A stretch of DNA of 64,000 nt from Pseudomonadales bacterium (GCA_024234615.1 JACKNY010000001.1:396001-460000), one strand, 5' to 3'. Positions 50,989 to 60,308 are shown, counted from the first letter of the stretch. Notes: generated by a model from the letters alone, not told the origin. A program made the numbers and translations.

Positions 50989-53101
50989 CCCCATGGCTAA
51001 TAACATAAATACAACACGCAGTCCTTTGTGGTTAGCTTGCGCGATTTTTGTGTTTATATGCGCGGGCGTCGTTATCCCTGCCCACGCCAATGGGCTGGCT
51101 GAACTGGATTATGGCCAGATCAAAAGCGGTACGCTCTTGGTCAAGGGCAGTGACGGCGCGAATGCCAGTTTTGCGCCGCTGCTGAACACCGATGTGGATT
51201 TGCAGGTAAGCGGCATTATTGTGCGCGCCAAAGTGACTCAGCACTTTCTCAATCCGGGCGATGATTGGGTGGAGGGCATTTACCTGTTTCCCCTGCCGGA
51301 TGATGCGGCGGTGGATCATCTGCGGTTGAAGGTAGGTGGGCGAATAATCGAAGGCGTCATTCAGGAAAAGCAGGAGGCAAAAAGGAACTATGAAAAGGCC
51401 AAAGGTAACGGCCAACGCGCCACTTTGTTCACCCAAGAGCGACCGAATCTGTTTACCATCGCGGTCGCTAATATTGGGCCGCAGGAAGAGGTGCAGGTTG
51501 AAATCGAATATCAGCAAAGCGTGCCGCTTAGTCAGGGCGAGTTCAGCCTGAGATTTCCGCTGACAGTTACCCCCCGCTACATTCCCGGTGCTGCGCTGAT
51601 CAATGCGGTCGGGCAAGCCCAGTTCACGGGTACCGGCAGCCAGCCTAATACCGACGCAGTGCCGGATGCTTCTCGCATTACACCCAAGCTTAGCAGTTAC
51701 GGGGAGAACAGTAATCCGATCAATATTCGGGTCGATCTCGCGCCCGGGTTTGATATCGTTGATCTGCAAAGCCGCTATCATCGAGTCGAGCAGAAAAGTG
51801 TGGACGCTCAGCATTATCGACTAACGCTGAACAGCACCACGCACGATTCCAATAGCGACTTTGTGCTGAACTGGCGTGCGGCCGCATCCGAGCAGTCCTA
51901 TGTCGGCCTTTACACTCAGCAATGGCAGGGCAGTTATTACTCGATGCTAATGCTGACGCCGCCAATGCAAACACAGGACAGCGCTAATCTGCCACGCGAT
52001 TTAGTCTTTGTGATCGACACCTCTGGCTCAATGGGGGGTGAACCCATTCGGCAGGCGCGCCAGGCATTGATTATGGCGATCGAACGCTTGCAGGCGCAGG
52101 ATCGCTTCAACCTGATTGAGTTTAACTCCCATACGCGCTCGCTATTTAATAACGTACAACCGGCCAGCCAAGCCATGCGGGCACGGGCGATCAGTTTTGT
52201 GCGGGCGCTGGGTGCGAGCGGTGGTACCGAAATGTACCCGGCGCTGGATGCGGCTTTAACCCAGCAGACGGCGGAAGATCGCTCCGGGCGGATTCGTCAG
52301 GTGGTGTTTTTAACCGATGGAGCGGTGGGAAACGAGGATCAACTGTTCGAACTCATAGAGCGTAAGCTCGATAATAGTCGGCTGTTCACCATTGGTATTG
52401 GCTCAGCGCCTAATTCCTATTTCATGCGTAAAGCCGCTGAATTCGGGCGTGGCAGTTTCACCCACATTGGCAGTATGGAAATTGTGGCCGAACAAATGAC
52501 CGAGCTTTTTCGTAAGCTGGAATCGCCGGTGCTGACTAACCTAAACATCAGCATCCCGAGTGAATTCGAAGCGGAGTTTTATCCGCAGCGCATTCCCGAT
52601 CTTTATCAGGGTGAACCCATCGCGCTGGTGTTTAAAACCAAAGGCTTGCCAGCACAGTTACAGTTAAGCGGTGCGGCGGACTCTGAAACCTTCGCCAAAA
52701 CCCTGAGCTTTGAAACAGCGCAAACCCGCGCGGGCATGAACGTGTTTTGGGCGCGGCGTAAAATGGAGGTGCTGATGGACAAATACCTGCTCAGCTACGA
52801 GCCGGAGCAAAAGGCAACGCTAAAACAGTCTGTCATTGAGCTATCACTTGGCCATCATCTGGTCAGCCGTTTCACCAGCCTGATTGCCGTCGATAAAACC
52901 CCCGTACGCCGCCCATCAGAGCGGCTTTCCAGTCACGCCCTTAAAAGTAATCCGCCCAAAGGCACTCAGTTTGGCCTGCCGCAAACCGCCACCGATGCGG
53001 AGCTGCGCATACTCAAAGGCTTCGGGATCTGGCTGCTGGCGCTGATGTTTTATCTCTATTCGAGGGTGAGACGCATAGCTTGGCTGCGCTATGCTTTTTA
53101 A
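50981..53101 (+). CDS. Sortase target protein with VIT and VWA domains
   Basis: The 706-residue exported protein has a signal peptide (about 15-37), a VIT domain (about 44-178), a VWA domain (about 338-510) with intact MIDAS residues (D346-T-S348-G-S350, T416, D446), and a C-terminal sorting signal. That signal is LPQTA at 666-670, a hydrophobic segment (677-694) and a basic tail (RVRR). This is the marine proteobacterial sortase target architecture (TIGR03788, from memory). The next gene, overlapping by 11 nt, is its sortase. The start may be ATG 50981 or 50993. Confidence 0.87.
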   Translation: MANPMANNINTTRSPLWLACAIFVFICAGVVIPAHANGLAELDYGQIKSGTLLVKGSDGANASFAPLLNTDVDLQVSGIIVRAKVTQHFLNPGDDWVEGIYLFPLPDDAAVDHLRLKVGGRIIEGVIQEKQEAKRNYEKAKGNGQRATLFTQERPNLFTIAVANIGPQEEVQVEIEYQQSVPLSQGEFSLRFPLTVTPRYIPGAALINAVGQAQFTGTGSQPNTDAVPDASRITPKLSSYGENSNPINIRVDLAPGFDIVDLQSRYHRVEQKSVDAQHYRLTLNSTTHDSNSDFVLNWRAAASEQSYVGLYTQQWQGSYYSMLMLTPPMQTQDSANLPRDLVFVIDTSGSMGGEPIRQARQALIMAIERLQAQDRFNLIEFNSHTRSLFNNVQPASQAMRARAISFVRALGASGGTEMYPALDAALTQQTAEDRSGRIRQVVFLTDGAVGNEDQLFELIERKLDNSRLFTIGIGSAPNSYFMRKAAEFGRGSFTHIGSMEIVAEQMTELFRKLESPVLTNLNISIPSEFEAEFYPQRIPDLYQGEPIALVFKTKGLPAQLQLSGAADSETFAKTLSFETAQTRAGMNVFWARRKMEVLMDKYLLSYEPEQKATLKQSVIELSLGHHLVSRFTSLIAVDKTPVRRPSERLSSHALKSNPPKGTQFGLPQTATDAELRILKGFGIWLLALMFYLYSRVRRIAWLRYAF

Positions 53102-53690
53102 TACGCGCAATTTCATCCTCGGATTATTGCTCCTGCTCGGTTGCGCCCAGTTAGCTGCGGGAAGTTGGATACATATTAAAGCCGTGTTAGCGCAACAATT
53201 ATTGCAGCGCGCTTGGGAAGGCAGTCTGGCCACCGGGCTGTCATCCAAGCCTTGGCCCTGGGCAGACACCGTCCCCATCGCCCGCTTGCAATTGCCACGC
53301 TTGGGCGTTGATAGCATTGTGCTCAGCGGGGATCACGGCCAGTCCCTCGCCTTCGGCCCCGGTCATACCAGCGCCAGCGCGCTTCCCGGAGAGCCGGGGG
53401 CGATGTTGATCAGTGGCCACCGCGATACTCACTTTCGATTTATGCGGGATATCAAGGTAGGGGACTCGCTAATACTGATTGCAGCAACCGGAAAATCCCA
53501 GCGTTACCAAATCATCAAAACCCAGGTGGTAGACGCTGAGAAAACACAGATTCAAGCGGTCGCTGCGGATCAATTATTACTCGCCACCTGCTGGCCGTTT
53601 GATTCGGTAGTTCCGGGCGGGCCGCTGCGGTTTGTGGTGATTGCTGAGCCTGTTAGCGAGGTTCAGCTGGCGCAGATTGATATCCATTGA
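53091..53690 (+). CDS. Dedicated sortase (marine proteobacterial type)
   Basis: This 199-residue cysteine transpeptidase has an N-terminal membrane anchor (FILGLLLLLGCAQLAAGSW) and an extracytoplasmic sortase domain. The catalytic triad is readable: His110 in LISGHRDTHF, Cys167 in LLATCWPF and Arg180 in GPLRFVV. It should cleave the LPQTA signal of the preceding protein and join it to an acceptor in the envelope. The gene overlaps its target by 11 nt, so the pair is made together. A weak hairpin follows at 53736-53756. Confidence 0.9.
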   Translation: MLFNTRNFILGLLLLLGCAQLAAGSWIHIKAVLAQQLLQRAWEGSLATGLSSKPWPWADTVPIARLQLPRLGVDSIVLSGDHGQSLAFGPGHTSASALPGEPGAMLISGHRDTHFRFMRDIKVGDSLILIAATGKSQRYQIIKTQVVDAEKTQIQAVAADQLLLATCWPFDSVVPGGPLRFVVIAEPVSEVQLAQIDIH

Positions 53691-53734
53691 AATAACGCTT
53701 AAGGAAAACATTGGTAACAAAAAAGGCACTACTT

Positions 53735-53760
53735 GAACGCCACGCAACAAGGCGTTTTCT
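53735..53760 (+). terminator. Weak terminator-like hairpin after the sortase gene
   Basis: AACGCC (53736-53741) and GGCGTT (53751-53756) pair around a 9-nt loop and are followed by a short T-rich tract. It is a modest candidate terminator for the sortase operon, which converges on hemL. Confidence 0.4.
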
Positions 53761-53861
53761 ATGGCTGTGCCGGTATTGCTTTGGTATCGTGATTTTAAAA
53801 ATAAAACAGTACTATGATGTATTTATTTTTGCTGTAGTGCCCCACACTCATAACTGTATTC

Positions 53862-55145
53862 TCAGGCCAAACTAGCCATCACAGCCCTAGCTGCATCAAT
53901 CGTCGCTTGGATATCCTCTTCCGTATGCGCCGCGGACATAAAGCCCGCTTCGTAAGAAGCCGGTGCGAGATAAACTCCCGCATTCAACATGCCGTGAAAG
54001 AAGCGATTGAAGCGTTCAATATCACAGGCCATGACTTGCCGGAAATTGGTGATATGCTCGGCTTCGGTAAAGAAACCGCCGAACATGCTGCCGACATGGT
54101 TAGTGGTAAAGGGAATATTGGCTTCCTGTGCGGCGGCTTTTAATCCCTCAACCAGTTGGGTGGTTTGTGCAAAGAGCGGCTCGTAAAAGCCCGGCTTGCT
54201 GATTTCCTCCATCGCAGCGAGGCCTGCGGCCATGGCGACTGGGTTGCCAGAAAGAGTGCCTGCTTGGTAAATCGGGCCGAGGGGTGAAATTTTTTCCATG
54301 ATTTCGCGCTTGCCGCCAAAGGCCCCAACCGGCATGCCGCCACCGATGACTTTGCCGAGAGTGGTTAGGTCGGCGTCGATGCCATAGTAACCTTGCGCGC
54401 CCTGCAAACCGAGACGGAAGCCGGTCATGACTTCGTCCAGAATCAGCACGGCACCGTATTGGTCGCAAACGGCGCGCAAGCCTTCGAGAAAGCCGGGAAC
54501 GGGTGGTACGCAGTTCATATTGCCAGCGACGGGTTCGACGATTATGCAGGCGATCTGTTCGCCCACTTCTTTAAAGGCCTGTTCGACGTTGGCAATATCG
54601 TTGTAGGTAAGAGTAATGGTGTGCTCAGCTAATGCCGCTGGCACGCCCGGTGATGTGGGGACGCCGAAGGTCAGTGCGCCGGAGCCTGCTTTGACCAGTA
54701 ACGAATCGGAATGGCCGTGATAACAGCCTTCAAATTTGACGATTTTATCGCGCCCGGTAAAACCTCGCGCCAGGCGAATCGCACTCATGGTGGCTTCTGT
54801 ACCTGAGTTAACGAAACGCACCAGATCCATGTTGGGCATAATGTTACAAATTTTCTCGGCGAGCTGGGTTTCGATCTGCGTCGGCGCGCCAAAGCTTAAT
54901 CCCTGATTGACGCGCTCGATCACTGCCTGACGAATCGCCGGGTGGTTGTGGCCGAGAATCATCGGCCCCCAGGACAGCACGTAGTCAATGTAGCGTTTGC
55001 CGTCGGCATCGTAACAATAAGCGCCGTCCGCGTGGTCGATGAAGACGGGAGTACCGCCGACTGCTTTGAATGCGCGAACCGGGGAGTTAACGCCGCCGGG
55101 AATGAATCGTTGCGCTTGCTGAAAAAGTGTTTCGGATTGAGTCAT
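53862..55145 (-). CDS. hemL: Glutamate-1-semialdehyde 2,1-aminomutase
   Basis: HemL converts glutamate-1-semialdehyde to 5-aminolevulinate, the C5-pathway precursor of heme. The 427-residue protein has the PLP lysine in LTTLGKVIGGGMPVGAFGG, LILDEVMTGFR with the conserved Asp, and SWGPMILGHNHPAI. Length and motifs are standard. It is downstream of hemJ on the same strand (60-nt gap), grouping an early and a late heme-pathway step. Confidence 0.97.
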   Translation of the reverse strand: MTQSETLFQQAQRFIPGGVNSPVRAFKAVGGTPVFIDHADGAYCYDADGKRYIDYVLSWGPMILGHNHPAIRQAVIERVNQGLSFGAPTQIETQLAEKICNIMPNMDLVRFVNSGTEATMSAIRLARGFTGRDKIVKFEGCYHGHSDSLLVKAGSGALTFGVPTSPGVPAALAEHTITLTYNDIANVEQAFKEVGEQIACIIVEPVAGNMNCVPPVPGFLEGLRAVCDQYGAVLILDEVMTGFRLGLQGAQGYYGIDADLTTLGKVIGGGMPVGAFGGKREIMEKISPLGPIYQAGTLSGNPVAMAAGLAAMEEISKPGFYEPLFAQTTQLVEGLKAAAQEANIPFTTNHVGSMFGGFFTEAEHITNFRQVMACDIERFNRFFHGMLNAGVYLAPASYEAGFMSAAHTEEDIQATIDAARAVMASLA

Positions 55146-55205
55146 GTTATGTCGTCAATAAATCAGGTGAATAGGAATGATGTTGATCGCTTGTCGGGGT
55201 GGGTG

Positions 55206-55625
55206 CTATATCGGACGCACCACCACCAGGATAATCACGGCGAACAATATTAACACGGGGAATTCATTAAACCAGCGAAAGAAAATATGGCTTTTCGTGT
55301 TTAGGTCATTTTGAAAAGCGCGTACGAAGTAGCCGCAAGCCATGTGGTAGGCGACCAGCAGCAGTACCAGCAAGGCTTTAATGTGAAACCAGGCTTCGGT
55401 TTTGTAAAAATCCCAATTCAAATAGCTCAGCCAGATGCCAAAGCCAAGCGCCAACCAGGCTAAGGGGCTAATAAAGCGATAGAGTTTATATTCCATCAGC
55501 GCCAGTTGTTTTTTGGTGTCCTGGTTGTCCGTCATGGCGTGATTGACGAACAGTCGCGGCAGGTAAAAGAGGCCTGCAAACCAGCAAACGACAAAGATTA
55601 TATGAAAGGCTTTAACCCAGAGCAT
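55206..55625 (-). CDS. hemJ: Protoporphyrinogen oxidase HemJ
   Basis: This 139-residue membrane protein has four TM helices. The N-terminus LWVKAFHIIFVVCWFAGLFYLPRLFVNH carries the conserved His and Arg residues of HemJ (formerly UPF0093/CopD-like), and WFHIKALLVLLLVAYH the second His block. HemJ oxidises protoporphyrinogen IX to protoporphyrin IX. It lies 26 nt after clc and 60 nt before hemL, so heme synthesis is the clear context. Confidence 0.92.
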   Translation of the reverse strand: MLWVKAFHIIFVVCWFAGLFYLPRLFVNHAMTDNQDTKKQLALMEYKLYRFISPLAWLALGFGIWLSYLNWDFYKTEAWFHIKALLVLLLVAYHMACGYFVRAFQNDLNTKSHIFFRWFNEFPVLILFAVIILVVVRPI

Positions 55626-55651
55626 AGATGACCTAATAATTTCTTTTCAGA

Positions 55652-57397
55652 CTATTTGTGTAAGTAAAAATTCTCAATATCCTGGCGGGTTACAATGCCC
55701 ATGACAGAAGTGATCATGGGTGCGTGTACGCGCTCTACGTAGAGTGCCTCGATGTGGTACTGATGTAAAGTATCGAGCGCTTCCTGTAAGGTGGCTTGGC
55801 GATGTATTCGTTTGATGTCACGACGGCGGGCCGGGATTGTAAGGAGGTCTATTTCTTTATCTTCCTGGTTGGTTTCCGAATTGTTTTCCTCAGCTAAAAA
55901 GCGTGCCAAGTCGACCGCTGGTAGCAAGGATATCGGTTTTCGATCCTCTAACAGAATGATCCATTCCGGTTTGTTAATAAGCAATTCAGCGGCCGCTTGA
56001 ATAGGAATTTTACGATGGTGGCTGATGATGTTTTTATTCATTAGGCTGGCAACACCGGTGCGACTCAATGCTTGTAAAACTGGTGCGTCACGTAAATGAA
56101 TGTCCTGTGCGGCAAGCAGAGTGTTAAAGATGGATTTTTGCTTGAATATCCCGCGGGTGGTGAGATTCGCGATTACTATAATCAGCATGCCGGGCAAAAT
56201 AATGTTGGGGTTGCCGGTAAGCTCTAGCAGTGCCATCAGAGCGGCCAGCGGCGCGTTTAACACCGCCCCCATCATCGCACCCATGCCGAGCATACTGTAC
56301 ATCCCAACGTCAGAGCTGTAGTCCGGTAACAGCGTTGATCCGATAAGCCCTAAGGCCCCCCCAGCGCTGGCTCCTAATACGATAACCGGTCCGATCAGGC
56401 TGTAGGGCATGCCGAGACCAACAGGCACGGCGGTTGCCAGTAATTTGCCCAGCGTCAGAATACAGAGCATGCCTAGGCCAAGATTACCTAGCAGCGCTTG
56501 GTTCACAGAGTCATAGCCGATGCCCATAATGGACGGAATAAAGAAGGCAATTGAGCCAGTGAAGATTCCGGCAAGCAGGGCTCGTGGCAAGATAGGGTAA
56601 TGCTGAAAACGAGTGCAGAACTGAGTGATCTGGATGAAGATCGTGGCGAGAGCACCGAGGATGATCCCCATCAAAATAGTAAAGGGGATATCCCAGAGTG
56701 ACTGAATACTCATGGCGGGTACATCAAAGGCGGTGTCCGCGCCATACACCATGCGACTAATGACGGCAGCACTTACCGAAGCGAGAATTACTGGCGTAAA
56801 ACCAGTGATCGTGTACTCCATCATGACCACTTCCATCGCGAAGATGACGCCCGCAATCGGGGTATTAAAGGAGGCGGAAATTGCCGCTGCAGTGCCGCAT
56901 CCGACCAGCACGCGGATGCTGTTATTAGGTAGATGAAAACGCCGCCCCAGATAGCTGTTGCAGGCCGCGCCCAAATGAATAGCGGGGCCTTCCCGGCCTG
57001 CGGACTGGCCACTGACTAAACTGATCACGCCCATTAAAAACTGTGTGGCGGTGTTTCTAAGCCGTAAGTGTCCTTCGTGGAAATTCAGTCGCTCTAATAC
57101 GAGGGTGACGCCAAGTTTGCGAGCGTCCTTGCTCAGATAGCTAAGGATTAAGCCCACCACGATGCTGCCGGTTAGTGGCGCAATAAAACGTAAGTAGGGT
57201 TCTAATGCTTCAAAATTTTCTGGATTATTTTCAGGCAGCCATAACTGCAAAGGAATTTCGATAGTTAGCCGAAAGATGAGTATAACCACCCCAGCGACAA
57301 TCCCAGACAGTACGCCGAGTAAGGCATACTGGGGTAACGCGTCTAGATGAGCCAAGCGTTCGCGGAAATATTCCAGAGTAAAAATTTTAGTGTTCAT
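55652..57397 (-). CDS. CLC-type chloride channel/antiporter with CBS domains
   Basis: The 581-residue protein has a full CLC membrane domain (about 1-430) with the gating-glutamate motif AGREGPAIHLGA and helix-N region GMGAMMGAVLNAPLAALMALLE, followed by two CBS domains (about 450-580). The gating Glu is present, which allows Cl-/H+ exchange. The Ser/Tyr anion-site motifs are less exact than in E. coli ClcA. It is first in a minus-strand run with hemJ and hemL, divergent from argC across a perfect palindrome. Confidence 0.9.
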   Translation of the reverse strand: MNTKIFTLEYFRERLAHLDALPQYALLGVLSGIVAGVVILIFRLTIEIPLQLWLPENNPENFEALEPYLRFIAPLTGSIVVGLILSYLSKDARKLGVTLVLERLNFHEGHLRLRNTATQFLMGVISLVSGQSAGREGPAIHLGAACNSYLGRRFHLPNNSIRVLVGCGTAAAISASFNTPIAGVIFAMEVVMMEYTITGFTPVILASVSAAVISRMVYGADTAFDVPAMSIQSLWDIPFTILMGIILGALATIFIQITQFCTRFQHYPILPRALLAGIFTGSIAFFIPSIMGIGYDSVNQALLGNLGLGMLCILTLGKLLATAVPVGLGMPYSLIGPVIVLGASAGGALGLIGSTLLPDYSSDVGMYSMLGMGAMMGAVLNAPLAALMALLELTGNPNIILPGMLIIVIANLTTRGIFKQKSIFNTLLAAQDIHLRDAPVLQALSRTGVASLMNKNIISHHRKIPIQAAAELLINKPEWIILLEDRKPISLLPAVDLARFLAEENNSETNQEDKEIDLLTIPARRRDIKRIHRQATLQEALDTLHQYHIEALYVERVHAPMITSVMGIVTRQDIENFYLHK

Positions 57398-57450
57398 TGA
57401 GAGGTGGTTTTGAATATCCAGATTATCTTTCTATTTGGGGATGGACTTTA

Positions 57451-57473
57451 TTATACTGACCGATTCAGTATAA
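57451..57473. promoter_or_regulatory. Perfect palindrome in the clc-argC divergent region
   Basis: Arms TTATACTGA (57451-57459) and TCAGTATAA (57465-57473) are exact 9-bp inverted repeats around a 5-nt spacer. The element sits 54 bp upstream of the clc start and 48 bp upstream of argC and contains possible -10 hexamers on both strands. Its shape suits a dimeric repressor of the TetR or similar class; it does not match the ArgR box as I know it. Confidence 0.6.
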
Positions 57474-57520
57474 ATCGTTAGCCAGGGCGTTTATCGCCTA
57501 ATATTTGTTAAGAGGGTCAT

Positions 57521-58552
57521 GTGATTAAGGTTGGAGTTGTTGGAGGAACCGGGTATACCGGGGTGGAACTGTTACGATTGATTGCAAGGCATCCGCAGGC
57601 AAAGTTGGTGCTGATCACTTCTCGCTCGGAAGAGGGGAAGGCGGTAGCAGATATGTACCCCAACTTACGCGGAGCAGTGGATATTCGGTTTTCATTGCCG
57701 GATAACGATAGTTTGGCTGATTGCGACCTAGTATTTTTCGCTACACCGAATACGGTGGCGATGCAGCAAGTGCCTGAGTTACTAAAGCAGGGTGTCCGAA
57801 TTATTGATCTGTCGGCGGACTTTCGCTTACGCGATGCTGAGGAGTGGTCGCGTTGGTACGGTGCGACGCATGCCTGCCCTGACCTGTTGGAACAGGCGGT
57901 TTATGGTCTGCCGGAAGTGAATCGCGCCGCGATAAAAGAGGCAAAGATGGTGGCAAATCCGGGCTGTTATCCAACCGCTGTTCAATTAGGTTTTTTACCT
58001 TTGCTGCAACAAAAGCTGGTGAACAGATCTTCTCTGATTGCTGATGTAAAGTCTGGAGTGAGTGGGGCGGGACGTGGGGCAAGCGTTGGCTCCCTGCTCT
58101 GTGAAGCAAGCGAAAGCTTTAAGGCCTATGCCGTGTCAGGTCATAGGCATCTTCCCGAAATTAAGCAAGGCTTAAAGCAGGCCGCTTCAAGTGATGTCGC
58201 GTTAACCTTCGTGCCGCATTTGACGCCAATGATTCGTGGTATTCACGCCACGCTTTATGCAGACTTAAGTGTGGATCAGGTTGACCTGCAAGCGCTATAT
58301 GAAGATTGCTATGCCAGCGAGCCATTTGTTGACGTCCTCCCCCAAGGCTCGCATCCAGAAACGCGAAGCGTGAAAGGTAGCAATTATTGTCGAATCGCAG
58401 TGCATCGACCGCAACAGGGAAATAGAGTTGTGGTGTTGTCAGTGATTGATAATCTGGTCAAGGGCGCGGCAGGTCAAGCGGTACAGAATATGAATATTAT
58501 GTTTGGTTTGCCAGAAAACCTGGGGTTAGAAGCGATTGCGCTGATGCCATGA
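57521..58552 (+). CDS. argC: N-acetyl-gamma-glutamyl-phosphate reductase
   Basis: ArgC is the NADPH-dependent reductase of the acetylated arginine pathway. The 343-residue protein has the nucleotide motif GVVGGTGYTGVELLRL and the catalytic Cys in VANPGCYPTAVQLGF. The start is GTG at 57521 and length is typical. It begins the argC-DUF6776-bactofilin-erpA block that is conserved in Pseudomonas. Confidence 0.96.
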   Translation: MIKVGVVGGTGYTGVELLRLIARHPQAKLVLITSRSEEGKAVADMYPNLRGAVDIRFSLPDNDSLADCDLVFFATPNTVAMQQVPELLKQGVRIIDLSADFRLRDAEEWSRWYGATHACPDLLEQAVYGLPEVNRAAIKEAKMVANPGCYPTAVQLGFLPLLQQKLVNRSSLIADVKSGVSGAGRGASVGSLLCEASESFKAYAVSGHRHLPEIKQGLKQAASSDVALTFVPHLTPMIRGIHATLYADLSVDQVDLQALYEDCYASEPFVDVLPQGSHPETRSVKGSNYCRIAVHRPQQGNRVVVLSVIDNLVKGAAGQAVQNMNIMFGLPENLGLEAIALMP

Positions 58553-58583
58553 TTCACCATTATTAAGGAAACGCAGACTGCTA

Positions 58584-59300
58584 ATGCCAAGAGTTCGTGG
58601 TAGCAAACAAGAGAATTTAGTGCTTAAACCTCATCGGCCAAGGCAGCGCGTCTGGTATGTGGCTGGCCTCTTTCTCGTTGTTTCTGTGGCGCTTGTCGGG
58701 AGTTTTGTCTTGGGGCGGCAGCATGAGGTGGAGTTGCAAGCACTATCACCAGAGCAACAACAGCAATTAAAGGAAGTAAAGCGCAAGCTGACAGCGCTGG
58801 AGAGAGATCGTAAAGTCGATCAATTGGCACTTGAAACCTCGCGTAAGACGATTGAAGAATTATCTGCGGAGATATCGCAGCTTAAAAAATCGGTAACTTT
58901 TTATCGCAGTATTATGGAACCGGGGAATGCTCAGTCCGGGCTGCAAGTCCATGATTTAGGCATCGAGTACCTGGGTAAAACGAGATATCGGATTAATTGG
59001 ATATTGGCGCAGGTAGGGAAATCCAAAGGCGTCATTCAGGGCGCTGTCAAAGTTAGCATTCAGGGCCTGGGCGCTGGCGAGAAAAGGGTGCTATCCTTAA
59101 AGGAAGTCGCAGAGGACGAAATGAGTAATAATTTTAAGTTTCGTTATTTTCAGCAATTTAAGGCAGTGGTTAATATGCCTGAGGACTTTATTGTGGAAAA
59201 AGTTGAGGTTGTTGCTGAATCTGCGGGTAAAAATTCAATGACCGCAACCCGTGAATTCGATTGGGTAACACAGGAGACACTTGCAGATGTGGGGGAGTGA
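58584..59300 (+). CDS. DUF6776-type single-pass coiled-coil membrane protein
   Basis: The 238-residue protein has a cytoplasmic basic N-terminus, one TM segment (about 25-45: VWYVAGLFLVVSVALVGSFVL), a coiled coil (about 55-110, LSPEQQQQLKEVKRKLTALE onwards) and a C-terminal beta-rich part. Position between argC and bactofilin identifies it as the family seen there in Pseudomonas (DUF6776). The function is unknown; coupling to bactofilin is suggested by the 14-nt overlap with that gene. Confidence 0.82.
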   Translation: MPRVRGSKQENLVLKPHRPRQRVWYVAGLFLVVSVALVGSFVLGRQHEVELQALSPEQQQQLKEVKRKLTALERDRKVDQLALETSRKTIEELSAEISQLKKSVTFYRSIMEPGNAQSGLQVHDLGIEYLGKTRYRINWILAQVGKSKGVIQGAVKVSIQGLGAGEKRVLSLKEVAEDEMSNNFKFRYFQQFKAVVNMPEDFIVEKVEVVAESAGKNSMTATREFDWVTQETLADVGE

Positions 59301-59754
59301 TAAAAAAAGTGCCCGGCATAATTACGATACTTTAATTTCCAGTAAAACTGAGATTGTAGGCGATTTCAAATTTACTGGGGGGTTGCATATAGATGGTTGT
59401 ATCAAGGGCAGTGTAGAGGCGCTGGAAAATGACAATGCGGTGGTACGAATCAGCGATCATGGTGTTGTCGAAGGAGAGGTTAAAGCGCCGCATGTGATTA
59501 TTAATGGTCAGGTCATAGGTAATGTTTATTCTTCGAAACATGTGGAGTTAGCAGCCAATGCTTCGGTTACTGGTACTGTGCATTACCATTTATTGGAAAT
59601 GGTGATGGGCGCGCAGGTGAATGGGAATTTGGTTCATCAGGTTGAGTCTCAGGTCTCGGGAAAAACCAATACCGTTCAGTTAGGTATTGCCCCACAAAAT
59701 CCATCCGTCGAGCCTCCAGGCCAAGCGAAATCGAAGCCACTGGCAAATAGTTGA
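59287..59754 (+). CDS. Bactofilin (polymer-forming cytoskeletal protein)
   Basis: This 155-residue bactofilin has the right-handed beta-helix repeats typical of the family (GDFKFTGGLHIDGCIKGSV, VVEGEVKAPHVIINGQVIGNVY, GTVHYHLLEMVMGAQVNGNL) and a disordered Pro-rich C-terminus. Bactofilins self-assemble without nucleotide and anchor envelope or wall enzymes. The start overlaps the end of the preceding coiled-coil membrane protein (TTG 59281 or ATG 59287). An M23 endopeptidase gene lies 1.7 kb away, a frequent bactofilin partner, but on the other strand. Confidence 0.9.
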   Translation: MWGSDKKSARHNYDTLISSKTEIVGDFKFTGGLHIDGCIKGSVEALENDNAVVRISDHGVVEGEVKAPHVIINGQVIGNVYSSKHVELAANASVTGTVHYHLLEMVMGAQVNGNLVHQVESQVSGKTNTVQLGIAPQNPSVEPPGQAKSKPLANS

Positions 59755-59817
59755 TTAAAATACTCGGAAAAGGCAGAATGTGTGAGTTTCATTACAATTT
59801 AGCGAGGTTTATTCATT

Positions 59818-60165
59818 ATGTCTGAAGCGGTTGTTCAGGCGTCACTGGCCTTTTGCGATGCCGCTGCATCCAAGGTGAAGACTCTTATTGAGCAAGAAGG
59901 TAACGAGCAGTTGAAACTGCGCGTATTTGTTACGGGCGGCGGCTGTTCTGGGTTCCAATACGGCTTCACCTTTGATGATGAAATTGCTGAGGACGATACG
60001 ATGGTGGATAACCAGGGCGTTACAATGGTGGTTGATCCGATGAGTTTTCAGTATTTAGCCGGTTCCGAGATTGACTACGAAGAGGGGCTGGAAGGGTCAC
60101 GTTTTGTTGTGCGCAATCCCTCAGCGAAAACCACCTGTGGTTGCGGGTCTTCCTTCTCCATATAA
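59818..60165 (+). CDS. erpA: Iron-sulfur cluster insertion protein ErpA
   Basis: ErpA is an A-type carrier that delivers Fe-S clusters to apoproteins. The 115-residue protein has the three cluster cysteines in GGGCSGFQYGF and TTCGCGSSF. Length and sequence are near identical to the family. It follows bactofilin by 63 nt and is followed by an inverted repeat before the convergent anmK. Confidence 0.96.
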   Translation: MSEAVVQASLAFCDAAASKVKTLIEQEGNEQLKLRVFVTGGGCSGFQYGFTFDDEIAEDDTMVDNQGVTMVVDPMSFQYLAGSEIDYEEGLEGSRFVVRNPSAKTTCGCGSSFSI

Positions 60166-60190
60166 AAGATTCAGGTAACTCCTCCTGTCA

Positions 60191-60236
60191 AAAGCACCAC
60201 TCAATGATCGATATTTAAGCCGATACGTGGTGCTTT
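60191..60236. terminator. Inverted repeat between convergent erpA and anmK
   Basis: AAAGCACCAC (60191-60200) and GTGGTGCTTT (60227-60236) are perfect 10-bp arms with a 26-nt loop. Neither strand has a long T-run, though TTTT follows on the minus strand, so it is a moderate bidirectional terminator candidate. Confidence 0.45.
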
Positions 60237-60308
60237 AAATGAAAAAACCTACCCTTTTCCATTAATATATTTAACTGTATCCCTTTTAATTTCAGCAACG
60301 GCCGTTTT

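Noticed and set aside
51032..51814. 260-codon open frame on the minus strand inside the sortase target gene
   Set aside because: It lies wholly within the VIT/VWA coding frame, has no ribosome site and no recognisable protein sequence; it is a shadow ORF.
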